Counted from the stretch's first letter, positions 1 to 8,830 are shown. The stretch is DNA of 64,000 bases from Rhizobium sp. Root1334 (GCF_001426665.1 NZ_LMEY01000029.1:134375-198374), one strand, 5' to 3'. Notes: a model not told the origin generated them from the letters alone. Program-made: numbers and translations.

Positions 1-13
1 CGCTCTCTGATCG

Positions 14-1258
14 TCACGCCTTGCTGCGATCCGGCGCATCGAGCGAATCGATCTTGCGCAATTGCGGAAAACCGAGCGCCCAGATGACCGCGACCGCCAG
101 CGTACCAACGCCGCCGATGACGACAGCCGGAACGGCGCCGATAAAATGCGCCATCGTTCCGGCGCGGAATTCACCGAGTTCGTTGGACGCTCCGACAAAC
201 ACCATGTTGACCGCATTGACCCGGCCGCGCACGGCGTCCGGCGTCCACAGCGCAATCAGCGTTTCGCGCACATAAACCGAGATCATGTCCGCCCCGCCCA
301 TCAGCATCAAGGATGCGATCGACAGCCAGGCAATATGCGACAGCCCGAAAATGACCGTGCCGAGACCGAACAGCGCCACCCCGGCGAACATCAGCCTTCC
401 GGCATTGTGACGGATCGGGTAGGCGGCCAAGGTCACGGCCACAAGGATGGCACCGATGCCGGGCGCCGCCCGCAGCAGCCCCAGACCGAGCGGACCGAGC
501 ACGAGGATTTCGCTGGCGAACACCGGCATCAGCGCCACGGCGCCACCGAGCAGCACCGCAAACAGGTCGAGCGAGATGGCCCCCAAAACGATCTTTTCCG
601 TGCGGATGAACCTGAAACCGGCCAGTACCGAGGTCCAATCGCGCGGCTCGCTGAGGCTATGTTGCGCCGGCTTTGCGATCAGGAAGATGAGAATGGAGGC
701 AAGGACGAGAAAGACCAGCGCCACGGAATAGGCAACGACGGCGCTCAGACCATAGAGCAGGCCACCGGCCACCGGCCCGAGGATCGCCGCCGTCTGCCAC
801 GAGGACGAATTCCAGGCGATAGCATTCGCCAGATCCTTGGCCGGAACCAGATTCGGCGCCAGCGACTGGACTGCGGGTGCCATGAAGGCGCGCTCGATGC
901 CGAAGACGATCAGGATGGCAAAGACCGGCCAGGGCGAAAAGGCATGGGCAAGCGTCAGCCCCAGCAACGCCGCCGCGCAAAGGGCGCTGATGATCATGCA
1001 GATCGAGACGATCATGCGGCGCGAGTGCCGGTCGGCCACATGCCCGGTGATGAGGATAAGCAAAAGCGACGGCAGGAACTGGAAGAGGCCGATCAGACCG
1101 AGATACAGCGTGTTCTGCGTCTGCTCGTACATCTGCCATCCCACCGAGACGCTGATGATCTGGATGGCGAAGGACGCAAGGAAGCGGGCGAAGAAGAAAC
1201 GGGCGTAGGAGACATGCCGGAACGCGGCGAACCGGTCAGCATCCTGATGAACGGACAT
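14..1258 (-). CDS. MFS transporter (EntS/MFS_3-like exporter)
   Basis: This 414-residue protein has about twelve hydrophobic segments and is a major facilitator of the inner membrane. The loop after the second segment carries a motif A-like sequence (GHVADRHSRR, near residue 72). The overall pattern resembles the MFS_3/EntS group of drug or siderophore exporters. The substrate cannot be read from the sequence. It is transcribed leftwards and divergent from yggT, so its promoter lies in 1259-1387. No regulator gene is adjacent. The family is secure; the substrate is unknown. Confidence 0.85.
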   Translation of the reverse strand: MSVHQDADRFAAFRHVSYARFFFARFLASFAIQIISVSVGWQMYEQTQNTLYLGLIGLFQFLPSLLLILITGHVADRHSRRMIVSICMIISALCAAALLGLTLAHAFSPWPVFAILIVFGIERAFMAPAVQSLAPNLVPAKDLANAIAWNSSSWQTAAILGPVAGGLLYGLSAVVAYSVALVFLVLASILIFLIAKPAQHSLSEPRDWTSVLAGFRFIRTEKIVLGAISLDLFAVLLGGAVALMPVFASEILVLGPLGLGLLRAAPGIGAILVAVTLAAYPIRHNAGRLMFAGVALFGLGTVIFGLSHIAWLSIASLMLMGGADMISVYVRETLIALWTPDAVRGRVNAVNMVFVGASNELGEFRAGTMAHFIGAVPAVVIGGVGTLAVAVIWALGFPQLRKIDSLDAPDRSKA

Positions 1259-1387
1259 ACGGCAATCTTCCCGGACAATGGCAGTTATTCCGCCGTATTA
1301 AACATGTTTGGCCCATCGCGAAAGCACGGACTTGCCGGTTTAGCCGTCAATGTCTACATGTCTGTCAATAACGAATTGGAGACCGGC

Positions 1388-1681
1388 ATGCTTGCTGTCA
1401 TTGCGACCCTGAATTTCATCATCAACATAGCGTGGTTCCTGGTCATCGCCTCGGCCATTTTTTCCTGGCTCTACGCTTTCAACGTCATCAACGTGAACAA
1501 CAACGCCATCAACATGATCGGCCGTTCGCTCTACCAGTTGACGGAACCACTCTACCGGCCGATCCGCAACATTCTGCCCAACATGGGCGGCGTCGACCTG
1601 TCGCCACTGGTGGTTTTGGTCATCCTCTATTTCCTCTGGTATTTCCTCAACACGACCGTTGCTGCCGCCTTGCTCAGCTAA
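1388..1681 (+). CDS. YggT family membrane protein
   Basis: The 97-residue protein has two hydrophobic segments (about residues 5-27 and 68-92) separated by the loop LTEPLYRPIRNILP, which is typical of YggT proteins. Members of the family are small inner-membrane proteins linked loosely to osmotic stress or cell-division gene clusters; their molecular role is not settled. I chose the ATG at 1388 because the upstream in-frame sequence is Arg/Asp/His-rich and antisense to the MFS gene. The start gives the normal family length of 95-100 residues. A strong hairpin terminator follows at 1731. Confidence 0.85.
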   Translation: MLAVIATLNFIINIAWFLVIASAIFSWLYAFNVINVNNNAINMIGRSLYQLTEPLYRPIRNILPNMGGVDLSPLVVLVILYFLWYFLNTTVAAALLS

Positions 1682-1730
1682 ACGCTGCCGCGCCTACGGG
1701 CTCATGGTTTGAATATTCGAAAACAAAAAA

Positions 1731-1764
1731 CCTCCGGATCAGCCTGATCCGGAGGTTTTCTTTT
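1731..1764. terminator. Bidirectional intrinsic terminator between yggT and ppa
   Basis: A near-perfect stem of about 11-12 bp (arms CCTCCGGATCAG and CTGATCCGGAGG, 1731-1755) is flanked by an A-rich run on the left and a T-rich run (1756-1764) on the right. It can therefore end transcripts from yggT on the plus strand and from ppa on the minus strand. The two genes converge on it. Confidence 0.85.
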
Positions 1765-1783
1765 GTAGAATGTCGAAACTCTG

Positions 1784-1834
1784 CCCTCCCTCTTCTCCCC
1801 ACCGGGGAGAAGGTGGCCCAAAGGGCCGGATGAG
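1784..1834. repeat. RIME-like intergenic palindrome (half element)
   Basis: CTTCTCCCC...GGGGAGAAG followed by GGTGGCCC..GGGCCGGATGAG. The same arms recur at 13.0, 13.2, 17.2, 30.4 and 49.5 kb in this window. The form matches Rhizobium-specific intergenic mosaic elements (RIME). This copy has only one of the two palindromes. Confidence 0.7.
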
Positions 1835-1901
1835 CGGCTACAAGCCCAGAACTCGAGAAAAGTCCCTACCCCGCTGGGTAGAGAGCACGCACCGCGAACC
1901 G

Positions 1902-2435
1902 TTACTTCTCAGCCTTGGCGCGCTCGACTGCTTCGAGAATCAGCTTCTGCGCAACCGTGACATCCTTCCAGCCAAAGATCTTCACCCACTTGCCGGGCTC
2001 CAGATCCTTGTAATGCTCGAAGAAGTGCTCGATCTGCTGCAGGGTGATTTCCGGCAGGTCGGTATAGTCCTTCACCTTGTCGTAGCGTTTGGTCAGGTGA
2101 TAGTTCGGCACGGCGACGATCTTTTCGTCCTTGCCGGAATTGTCTTCCATCATCAAGACGCCGATCGGGCGCACGTTGATGACGCAGCCTGGAACCAGCG
2201 GGCGGGTCGATGCGATCAGCACATCGATCGGGTCGCCATCTTCCGACAGCGTGTGCGGTACAAAGCCGTAATTGCCCGGATAGGTCATCGGCGTGTAGAG
2301 GAAACGGTCGACAACCAGCGTGCCGGCTTCCTTGTCCATTTCATACTTGATCGGATGGCCGCCAACCGGAACCTCGACGATCACGTTGATATCTTCCGGC
2401 GGATTCTTGCCAATCGAAATTGCATCAATACGCAT
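1902..2435 (-). CDS. ppa: Inorganic pyrophosphatase
   Basis: Family I soluble pyrophosphatase of 177 residues. It hydrolyses PPi to two phosphates in the cytoplasm and so pulls biosynthetic reactions forward. The PROSITE signature DGDPIDV is at residues 66-72, with the metal-binding aspartates D66, D68 and D71. The substrate-contact segment KYEMDKEAG is at residues 30-38. The start MRIDAISIGK at 2435 is preceded by GGGGGAA, a good ribosome binding site; an upstream in-frame ATG at 2471 would add twelve unconserved residues. It is convergent with yggT and divergent from the secreted hypothetical gene at 2588. Confidence 0.96.
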   Translation of the reverse strand: MRIDAISIGKNPPEDINVIVEVPVGGHPIKYEMDKEAGTLVVDRFLYTPMTYPGNYGFVPHTLSEDGDPIDVLIASTRPLVPGCVINVRPIGVLMMEDNSGKDEKIVAVPNYHLTKRYDKVKDYTDLPEITLQQIEHFFEHYKDLEPGKWVKIFGWKDVTVAQKLILEAVERAKAEK

Positions 2436-2587
2436 GAGTTTTCCCCCAAGGGCCAGTTTTTCGGATGGCAAGTCCGATAAAGGGAAACATGACGCAGCGC
2501 AACATTACTTTCGTTTTCGTCCGAAAAATGCGACGTTTGAGCGAATATTCGCGCAGGATGGGACGTATATCTGCAAGAGGAACTCCG

Positions 2588-3202
2588 ATGAAACAGTTCG
2601 CCTATGCAATACCGTTTCTGATGCCATTCTCGATGGCGGCCGGCCCGGCCCATGCCAATGACAGCGCGTATACGGACCTAGATACCGATCACTGCAAGGC
2701 CCTCTTGCCGGAAGATACGGAAAGCGGCAGCGTTTCGCTGCGCTGCAGGGGGTTCAAGGATTATGCGGTTTATTTCAAGGAAGGCGATCTGCGTCAGAGC
2801 ATCCTCTACGGCTTCGTCAGCGACACCTATGTCAACGACGCCTTCGAAAGCTTCGAGCCGTTCAACACTGCGACGCGAAAGATCGAATGGCGGCTTGGTG
2901 TGGACGGCAAACCGGCTGCGACAATCCTGCGCTGGTTTCTGGACAATATCGATCCGGTTACCTACGAACCGTCACCGAAATTGAAAGGCCAGGTTCTCGT
3001 CGTCTCGAAAGTGGCGGATGGCTCCGGACAGGGATGTGTCGTCGGCTATGTCGATGCATTGGCCAATCCCGAGCCCAACGCACTGGCCCGGGAAATCGCC
3101 GACACCAGGACAAAAGACTTCGTCTGCGGCCGCAACATGGCAGCGTATCACGGCATTCGCGGGCCAACTGCGGCAGAGCCAACGCACGTTTTTCCCGACT
3201 GA
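2588..3202 (+). CDS. Secreted hypothetical protein
   Basis: I do not recognise a family. The 204-residue product begins MKQFAYAIPF and has a clear Sec-type signal peptide ending near the AHA|ND junction (about residue 21), so it should be periplasmic. The mature part holds four cysteines (DHCKAL, SLRCRG, GQGCVV, FVCGRN), consistent with two disulfides. The ATG at 2588 follows an AGAGGA ribosome binding site, and the upstream in-frame extension has no signal-peptide character. It is transcribed divergently from ppa. Confidence 0.7.
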   Translation: MKQFAYAIPFLMPFSMAAGPAHANDSAYTDLDTDHCKALLPEDTESGSVSLRCRGFKDYAVYFKEGDLRQSILYGFVSDTYVNDAFESFEPFNTATRKIEWRLGVDGKPAATILRWFLDNIDPVTYEPSPKLKGQVLVVSKVADGSGQGCVVGYVDALANPEPNALAREIADTRTKDFVCGRNMAAYHGIRGPTAAEPTHVFPD

Positions 3203-3238
3203 AACGGATTGATAGGCAGACGCAGTCAGCCGGGGGTA

Positions 3239-3745
3239 TCAGTCCCAGATATAGCCGATCTTCTTCAGGTTCCTTTCGCCGAAATCTTCCATGCCCTCGC
3301 AGAGATCGCGGCCGCCGGCCATGCGGAAGAAGCGGTCGGCATGGTGGCTGTCTTCCAGGCACCAGACAACAAGGCCCTGGCAACCCAGAGATTTCAGCAG
3401 GTTCTTCGCTTCGCCGAACAGGATGCGGCCAAGCCCGATGCCCTGATATTCCGGGCGCAGGTAAATCTCGTAGACCTCGCCTTCCTGCGGCAAAGACCGG
3501 GACCGGTTGAGGCCAAGCGTGGCGTAACCGGCGATAACGCCGGCCACTTCGACGACCAGCAGCGTCGAGGGTCCGCGCGTGGCTTTGCGCCACCATGCGT
3601 GATCGCGCCGGTGAACCATCTGGGTCAGCGGCTTGTGCGGAATGAGACCGCCATAGGCCTGCAGCCACGAGACGCGGTGAACATCCGAGATGGACATGGC
3701 GTCCCTCGGTTCGCCCGGACGCACCTCGATCGATAGTGTTTTCAT
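3239..3745 (-). CDS. GNAT family N-acetyltransferase
   Basis: 168 residues with the acetyl-CoA binding motif A of the GNAT fold (RPEYQGIGLGRILF, pattern Q-x-x-G-x-G, near residue 100). Upstream sits the usual beta strand pair ending VYEIYLRPE. Such enzymes transfer acetyl groups to small molecules, peptides or proteins; the acceptor cannot be inferred. It converges with the secreted hypothetical gene. A TTAA-N7-TTAAC site lies 98 nt upstream. Confidence 0.85.
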   Translation of the reverse strand: MKTLSIEVRPGEPRDAMSISDVHRVSWLQAYGGLIPHKPLTQMVHRRDHAWWRKATRGPSTLLVVEVAGVIAGYATLGLNRSRSLPQEGEVYEIYLRPEYQGIGLGRILFGEAKNLLKSLGCQGLVVWCLEDSHHADRFFRMAGGRDLCEGMEDFGERNLKKIGYIWD

Positions 3746-3842
3746 AACGCGACTCTAGACCCGTGCCGGACAAACAGGAATCCCGTCCAAAGGCCTGTCT
3801 TTAACTAACTCACAGGCAACTTATGGGGACAACCATCCAAAG

Positions 3843-3858
3843 TTAACGCTTTTTTAAC
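3843..3858. promoter_or_regulatory. Candidate CtrA box
   Basis: The sequence reads TTAA-N7-TTAAC, the full CtrA recognition pattern of alphaproteobacteria, and it also reads as TTAA-N7-TTAAC on the other strand. It lies inside an 8-bp inverted repeat (AAAGTTAA/TTAACTTT, 3839-3861). The nearest start is the GNAT gene at 3745. AT-rich chance occurrence is possible. Confidence 0.45.
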
Positions 3859-4056
3859 TTTTCCGGCAAGCGGCTTTCATCATGGCGCACAGGATTTGGC
3901 ACCCGGCGCCCGCCTAACACTCGGATAGCCTTCTCTTTTCTGGCCAAACAGGTGATTCGGCCTGGCGAACACCAGCCTTTTGCAGGGTTGCGGACAGCAA
4001 TTGGAGGTACGAACGCGATTGGAGGGTCATGACCGCAGAATATGGCGGCGCGGCAT

Positions 4057-4081
4057 GGAACCTTTTCAAGGGTCGCGCGTT
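4057..4081 (+). promoter_or_regulatory. Candidate EcfG/RpoE2-type promoter of the rpoH2-like gene
   Basis: GGAAC (4057-4061), a 16-nt spacer, and CGTT (4078-4081) match the ECF15/EcfG consensus GGAAC-N16/17-CGTT of the alphaproteobacterial general stress response. It points to the rpoH-family gene 180 nt downstream. In Sinorhizobium and Rhizobium the rpoH2 gene is reported to depend on the general stress sigma factor, which fits. Confidence 0.65.
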
Positions 4082-4264
4082 TGAGAACGTCTGGATATGC
4101 GCAGCGACGCACATCGGGACTGCCGCGGCCACGTCTTCCGGCCCCGGATCTTAACGGGAAGTAGGGCGGTTCCAATTCTGGTCAAGCTCCAGGCTGCGGA
4201 AATCCCGAAACACCCATCGACCGATCGTTCAGCGGCACCCCTCGTGCCCGTTATGGAGTAGCCG

Positions 4265-5131
4265 ATGAAAAATCTCTCAGCAGACAGGCGGATGATCAAG
4301 ATCGCCATGGCGGCACCCTATCTCGAACGGGATGAGGAACACGCGCTGGCAATGGCATGGAAAGACCATCACGATCAGGACGCCCGCAACAAGATCGCCA
4401 TGGCGCATATGCGGCTGGTCATCTCCATGGCCGCCAAGTTCCGCAATTTCGGCTTGCCGATGAGCGATCTTGTCCAGGAGGGACATATCGGCCTTCTGGA
4501 AGCAGCGGCCCGCTTCGAGCCGAGTCGCGAAGTCCGTTTCTCAACCTATGCCAGCTGGTGGATTCGCGCCTCGATGCAGGATTACGTGCTGCGCAACTGG
4601 TCGATCGTGCGTGGCGGCACCTCGTCGGCGCAAAAGGCTCTGTTCTTCAACCTGCGCCGGCTGCGCGCCAAGCTCGCCCAGGGCGACCGCCAGCTGACAG
4701 CCCGCGCCGTCCATGAAGAAATCGCCGTGGCGCTCGGCGTCAGCCTTGCCGATGTGCAGACAATGGACGCCCGCCTCTCCGGCAACGACGCTTCGCTGCA
4801 GGCGCCGATCTCCACCTCAGGCGAATCCGATGGCGGCGAGCGCCTCGATCTTCTCGCCTGCGACGCACCGCTTCCCGACGAGCAGGTTTCCGAAATGATC
4901 GACAGCGAGCGCCGCCGCACCTGGCTCAGCCACGCGCTCTGCCAGCTGAATGACCGCGAAATGAAGATCATCCGTGCCCGCCGCCTTTCCGAAGACAGTG
5001 CCACCCTCGAAGAACTCGGCGCCGATCTCGGCATCTCCAAGGAGCGGGTCCGCCAGATCGAAACCCGGGCATTGGAAAAGTTAAAGATCGCGCTTGTAGC
5101 GGAAGCGCCGGTACTGGCGATGCGGCATTGA
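4265..5131 (+). CDS. rpoH: RNA polymerase sigma-32 factor, RpoH2-like
   Basis: 288-residue sigma-70 family protein of the heat-shock class. Region 2 (about residues 45-115) includes DLVQEGHIGLLEAAARFEP and FSTYASWWIRASMQDYVLRN. The RpoH-specific box QKALFFNLRR is at residues 123-132. Region 4.2 with a helix-turn-helix (LEELGADLGISKERVRQIE) lies near the C-terminus. Rhizobiaceae usually carry two rpoH genes. An EcfG-type promoter upstream favours the rpoH2 paralogue, which serves the general or oxidative stress response rather than the main heat-shock role. It is monocistronic, ending at the hairpin at 5153. Confidence 0.9.
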   Translation: MKNLSADRRMIKIAMAAPYLERDEEHALAMAWKDHHDQDARNKIAMAHMRLVISMAAKFRNFGLPMSDLVQEGHIGLLEAAARFEPSREVRFSTYASWWIRASMQDYVLRNWSIVRGGTSSAQKALFFNLRRLRAKLAQGDRQLTARAVHEEIAVALGVSLADVQTMDARLSGNDASLQAPISTSGESDGGERLDLLACDAPLPDEQVSEMIDSERRRTWLSHALCQLNDREMKIIRARRLSEDSATLEELGADLGISKERVRQIETRALEKLKIALVAEAPVLAMRH

Positions 5132-5152
5132 TATGCCTTTGACTGAGCACGG

Positions 5153-5183
5153 AACCGGATGAATAGTTTCATCCGGTTTTTTT
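5153..5183 (+). terminator. Intrinsic terminator of the rpoH2-like gene
   Basis: Ten-base-pair stem AACCGGATGA / TCATCCGGTT (5153-5162 and 5169-5178) with a six-nucleotide loop, followed by a run of T. It starts 21 nt after the stop codon. Confidence 0.9.
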
Positions 5184-5330
5184 GCGTCAGGATGAACCGT
5201 GTAAGCATATCCGCTGCACGATCTTCTGCGACGGCGGTCACGGGCGGTTTACCTTTCAAAGCTAATACTTCAAACACGTGGTATTGCGCCGGCGGCGCAG
5301 ATTGTTCCCAGCTCGCTTTCAGGTGGTCTA

Positions 5331-6803
5331 ATGCACGAGACATTCGATTCCGGCGTCTTCAACCTGGCGCCGATTGCCATGTGGATCGAGGATTTCAGTG
5401 AGGTAAAAGCGCTTTTCGATGTTTGGCGCGCCCAAGGGGTTACCGACATCCGTGCGTTCCTGCGGGAGGATACATCGCGCATCGGGCAATGCTCTGCGCG
5501 AATCCGGGTTCTGGATGTCAACCGCAAAACCCTCGAGCTTTTTGAGGCCGGTGACGTCGATCATCTTCGCGCGGGCATAGCCCAGGTCTTTCGAGACGAT
5601 ATGCTCGAAACACACATCAATGAACTGGCCGCCCTTTTCGACGGGGAAACCACGTTTTCCAGCACCACCGTCAACTACACGCTCTCCGGCCGGCGTCTCG
5701 ATATCCAGCTTCGCGGTGCCGTCATGCCGGGCCATGAAGGCTCGCTTGCAAAGGTGTTGCTGACGACGGAAGACATCACCGCGCGGGAAGATGCACGCCG
5801 GGCGGAACTTGAACAACGGCTCTATGCCGAAGGCATCTTCGAACATTCGCCGGTGTCGCTCTGGATCGAGGACTTCAGCCGCATCAAGGCTCTGATCGAG
5901 GATATCCGCAATCGCGGCATCAGCGACTTTCGAACATTCATGGACGTCCATCCGGAATTCGTCACCCAATGCATGAGCGAAATCCGTGTCATCGACGTTA
6001 ATCAGGCGACACTCGATCTGTTCTGCGCTCCGGATCGCATGACGCTGCTTCAACGGTTGAGCGATATCTTCCGCGACGATATGGAAAAGCCGTTCCGCGA
6101 GCAATTGATCGAGCTTTGGAACGGCAACCTCTTCCATCACCGCGAAATCGTCAACTACGCGCTGGATGGGTCCGAGCGGCATATCCTGCTGCATTTTTCC
6201 GTCTTCCCCGGACACGAAAACGATTGGTCCCGCGTTCAGGTGGCGCTGGCCGATATCACCGCGCGCAAGAAAGCCGAAGCCTATCTCGAATATCTCGGCA
6301 AGCATGACGTCCTGACGAAACTCTACAATCGCGCCTTCTACGCTGAGGAAATCAACCGGCTGGAACGGAAATCGCTGCGGCCGGTTTCAGCGATCATTAT
6401 CGATCTCAATGGCCTGAAGGAGGCCAACGACCAGCTTGGCCACGACGCTGGCGACGCATTGCTGCGGCGGTTCGGCGAAATCCTCAACGGCGCTGTCTCG
6501 CAGCCCAACCATGCCGCCCGGATCGGCGGCGACGAGTTCGCCGTGCTGATGCCAGGTGCGGACATCAAGGCGGCAGGCGCGATGATGGAGACGATCAACG
6601 AACTCTTGAAGATCAACAACCAGTTCTATTCGAGCGCTCCCCTTACCCTGTCCTTCGGCGTCGCGACCAGCGAGCAGGGCGAATCCATGGAAGCGCTCGT
6701 CCAGCGCGCCGATACCCTGATGTACGAGCAGAAGAGAGCATTCTACGAAGCCAAGGGCACGATGGGCGTGACCGGCGGCCGCATCGCCCGCCGGACATCG
6801 TAG
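5331..6803 (+). CDS. Putative diguanylate cyclase with two tandem PAS-like domains
   Basis: 490 residues, no membrane segment. Two homologous sensor repeats of about 155 residues occupy roughly 1-155 and 160-315. Each begins with WIEDFS and carries IRVxDVN, so they look like an internal duplication. The GGDEF domain follows; the signature GGDEF is intact at residues 399-403, so it can in principle make c-di-GMP from two GTP. I see no RxxD inhibitory site just upstream (the sequence there is QPNHAARI) and no EAL domain, so product inhibition may be absent. The ATG at 5331 has an AGGTGG site five bases upstream. The signal sensed is unknown. Confidence 0.88.
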   Translation: MHETFDSGVFNLAPIAMWIEDFSEVKALFDVWRAQGVTDIRAFLREDTSRIGQCSARIRVLDVNRKTLELFEAGDVDHLRAGIAQVFRDDMLETHINELAALFDGETTFSSTTVNYTLSGRRLDIQLRGAVMPGHEGSLAKVLLTTEDITAREDARRAELEQRLYAEGIFEHSPVSLWIEDFSRIKALIEDIRNRGISDFRTFMDVHPEFVTQCMSEIRVIDVNQATLDLFCAPDRMTLLQRLSDIFRDDMEKPFREQLIELWNGNLFHHREIVNYALDGSERHILLHFSVFPGHENDWSRVQVALADITARKKAEAYLEYLGKHDVLTKLYNRAFYAEEINRLERKSLRPVSAIIIDLNGLKEANDQLGHDAGDALLRRFGEILNGAVSQPNHAARIGGDEFAVLMPGADIKAAGAMMETINELLKINNQFYSSAPLTLSFGVATSEQGESMEALVQRADTLMYEQKRAFYEAKGTMGVTGGRIARRTS

Positions 6804-7042
6804 CGGGGAATGTCGAGGGCAGGGCGCGCCACGCGGACGAAGCGCGCTGGAACGGGAGAAAAAGTTAACTAAGGCTCAAGCAAATCGTTTCAACTTTAAA
6901 TGTATATTAATGCAACTTTAATGTTCCGCAGCTGCTGATCGCCTCTTTGATTGGCATGCGCCCCGGCTGCATCCATGTTCCCCCGGCGGCGGCCGAGCCG
7001 TTCAGGCTCGCTGTCACCAGCATTGCGGGGGTATTGTTCCGA

Positions 7043-8797
7043 ATGATTGCTTTTGTCATCCGACTTCGGAGCCGCGCGCATTTCAATGTGCAGAGAAAAA
7101 ACGCCCAAAGCGCCCGCGCTTTCGTCGGCTCCGCCAAGCGTAGAATGGATACCAGGTCCAGGCTCGGCATCGTCATTGCCGCTTTTGCCGTGATCTTCCT
7201 CGCGGCCCTTGCCCGTCTTGTTCAATTTGGGGTTGCGGAACCCATCGCCCTCGCATCGATCGGTGACAATGTCTCGGCAGTTGCCTCGCGGCCGGATATC
7301 GTCGATCGCAACGGGCAGCTGCTGGCAACGGATCTTCGAACCATGTCGCTCTATGCCGAGCCGCGCCGAATCGTCGATGCCGACGAAGCCGTCGAAAAAC
7401 TCTCAACCGTCATTCCCAATCTCGACTGGAGCGACACCCACCGGAAACTGCGATCCGATTCAGCGTTTCAATGGCTGAGACGCCAGCTGACCCCGCGCCA
7501 GCAATCGGACATCCTCGCCTTGGGCATACCCGGCATCGGCTTTAGGCCCGAAAACCGCCGCTTCTATCCGGGCGGCCCCACCGCATCGCATATTCTCGGC
7601 CATGTGAACGTCGACAATCAGGGCCTTGCCGGCATGGAGCGCTATATCGACCAGCAGGGGCTGGCCGATCTGCGCGCCGCCGGCCTGACGGGTGATGTAC
7701 CGCTGGAACCGGTCAAACTATCGATCGACCTGCGTGTTCAGCATATCGTCCGCGAGGTCGCCGCGCGGGCAATGCAAAACTATCAGGCGGAAGCCGCGGG
7801 CGCCGTGGTTCTGGACATGAAGACCGGCGAGATCCTCGCAATGGCCTCGGTGCCCGATTACGACCCCAATCAGCCATCCCGGACACTGCCGGACGGCAGC
7901 ATCGACAAGGAATACGAAAAAGGCTGGTTCAACCGCATCAGCAACGCCACGTTCGAGATGGGATCGACCTTCAAGAGCTTTACGCTGGCCATGGGTTTCG
8001 ACGCCGGAAAGATCGACCTCAATTCGGTTGTCGACGCCTCCCGCCCGATCCGTATGGGCGGCTTCACCATCAAGGATTTCAAGGGCAAGAACCGCCCCCT
8101 CTCGATCGTCGAGGTATTCCAGTATTCCTCGAACATCGGCACGGCCGCCGTGGCAGATATGGTCGGCATTGAAGGCCATCAGGAATTCCTGACCCGGCTG
8201 GGGCTCCTGTCGAAGATGGAAACGGAAATGCCGGGCGTGGCGACGCCGACGCAGCCCAGAGCCTGGAAGAAGATCAACTCGGTGACCATCTCGTTCGGTC
8301 ACGGGGTAGCGACCACGCCGTTGCAGACCGCCGTTGCGGCAGCCTCGCTGATCAACGGCGGGACCCTGATTCCGCCGACATTTCTGCCCCGGACACTTGA
8401 AGAGGCAGGGGCGATCTCCCGCACGGTCGTGACGGAAAAGACAAGCGCCGACATGCGCTATCTCTTCAACTGGAATGGTTCAAACGGATCAGGCCGCCAC
8501 GCGCAAGTCCCCGGTTTCAATGTCGGCGGCAAGACCGGAACGGCTGACAAGGTCATCAACGGCCGGTACGCGAGCAACATCAACTTCAACGCCTTCGTTG
8601 CGGGCTTCCCGATGGACAAGCCGAAATACATTGTCCTGTCGATTATCGATGCGCCGAAAACGGGCGAGAACGGCGGACGCACGGCGGCATCGACCGCCGC
8701 CCCGATGATCAAGGAAATCATCGGCCGCGCCGGCCCCCTGCTCGGCATTCAGCCGCAGTTCGGCAAGGACGGATCGATGATGCTTGCCGACTATTGA
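7043..8797 (+). CDS. Class B penicillin-binding protein, FtsI/PBP3 paralogue
   Basis: 584 residues with one N-terminal membrane anchor (about 40-58), a PBP dimerisation domain and a C-terminal transpeptidase. All three active-site motifs are present: STFK with nucleophile S308, SSN at 362-364, and KTGT at 497-500. It cross-links septal or polar peptidoglycan in the periplasm. I chose the ATG at 7043 because the N-terminus then reads MIAFVIRLRSRAHF, like rhizobial FtsI, and gives FtsI length. There is no mraZ/mraY/murE context, so this is not the dcw-cluster ftsI. It resembles the second PBP3 (PBP3b) described in Agrobacterium. Confidence 0.88.
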   Translation: MIAFVIRLRSRAHFNVQRKNAQSARAFVGSAKRRMDTRSRLGIVIAAFAVIFLAALARLVQFGVAEPIALASIGDNVSAVASRPDIVDRNGQLLATDLRTMSLYAEPRRIVDADEAVEKLSTVIPNLDWSDTHRKLRSDSAFQWLRRQLTPRQQSDILALGIPGIGFRPENRRFYPGGPTASHILGHVNVDNQGLAGMERYIDQQGLADLRAAGLTGDVPLEPVKLSIDLRVQHIVREVAARAMQNYQAEAAGAVVLDMKTGEILAMASVPDYDPNQPSRTLPDGSIDKEYEKGWFNRISNATFEMGSTFKSFTLAMGFDAGKIDLNSVVDASRPIRMGGFTIKDFKGKNRPLSIVEVFQYSSNIGTAAVADMVGIEGHQEFLTRLGLLSKMETEMPGVATPTQPRAWKKINSVTISFGHGVATTPLQTAVAAASLINGGTLIPPTFLPRTLEEAGAISRTVVTEKTSADMRYLFNWNGSNGSGRHAQVPGFNVGGKTGTADKVINGRYASNINFNAFVAGFPMDKPKYIVLSIIDAPKTGENGGRTAASTAAPMIKEIIGRAGPLLGIQPQFGKDGSMMLADY

Positions 8798-8830
8798 GGC
8801 AAGACTGATCAGCCTTCCAGCCGTCTGCAT

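Larger units (their letters stand above)
3746..4264. other. 519-nt intergenic region with two promoter-type motifs
   Basis: No convincing gene lies here on either strand; the frames that are open have no family resemblance. It separates a leftward GNAT gene from the rightward rpoH2-like gene. It holds a CtrA-type site at 3843 and an EcfG-type promoter at 4057, both described separately. Confidence 0.7.

Noticed and set aside
5328..6305. Minus-strand frame of 325 codons opposite the first GGDEF protein.
   Set aside because: Shadow of the PAS-PAS coding region; no motif or start signal.
6866..6881. TTAACTAAGGCTCAA as a CtrA site upstream of the PBP gene.
   Set aside because: The second half is TCAA instead of TTAA and it lies about 170 nt from the start.
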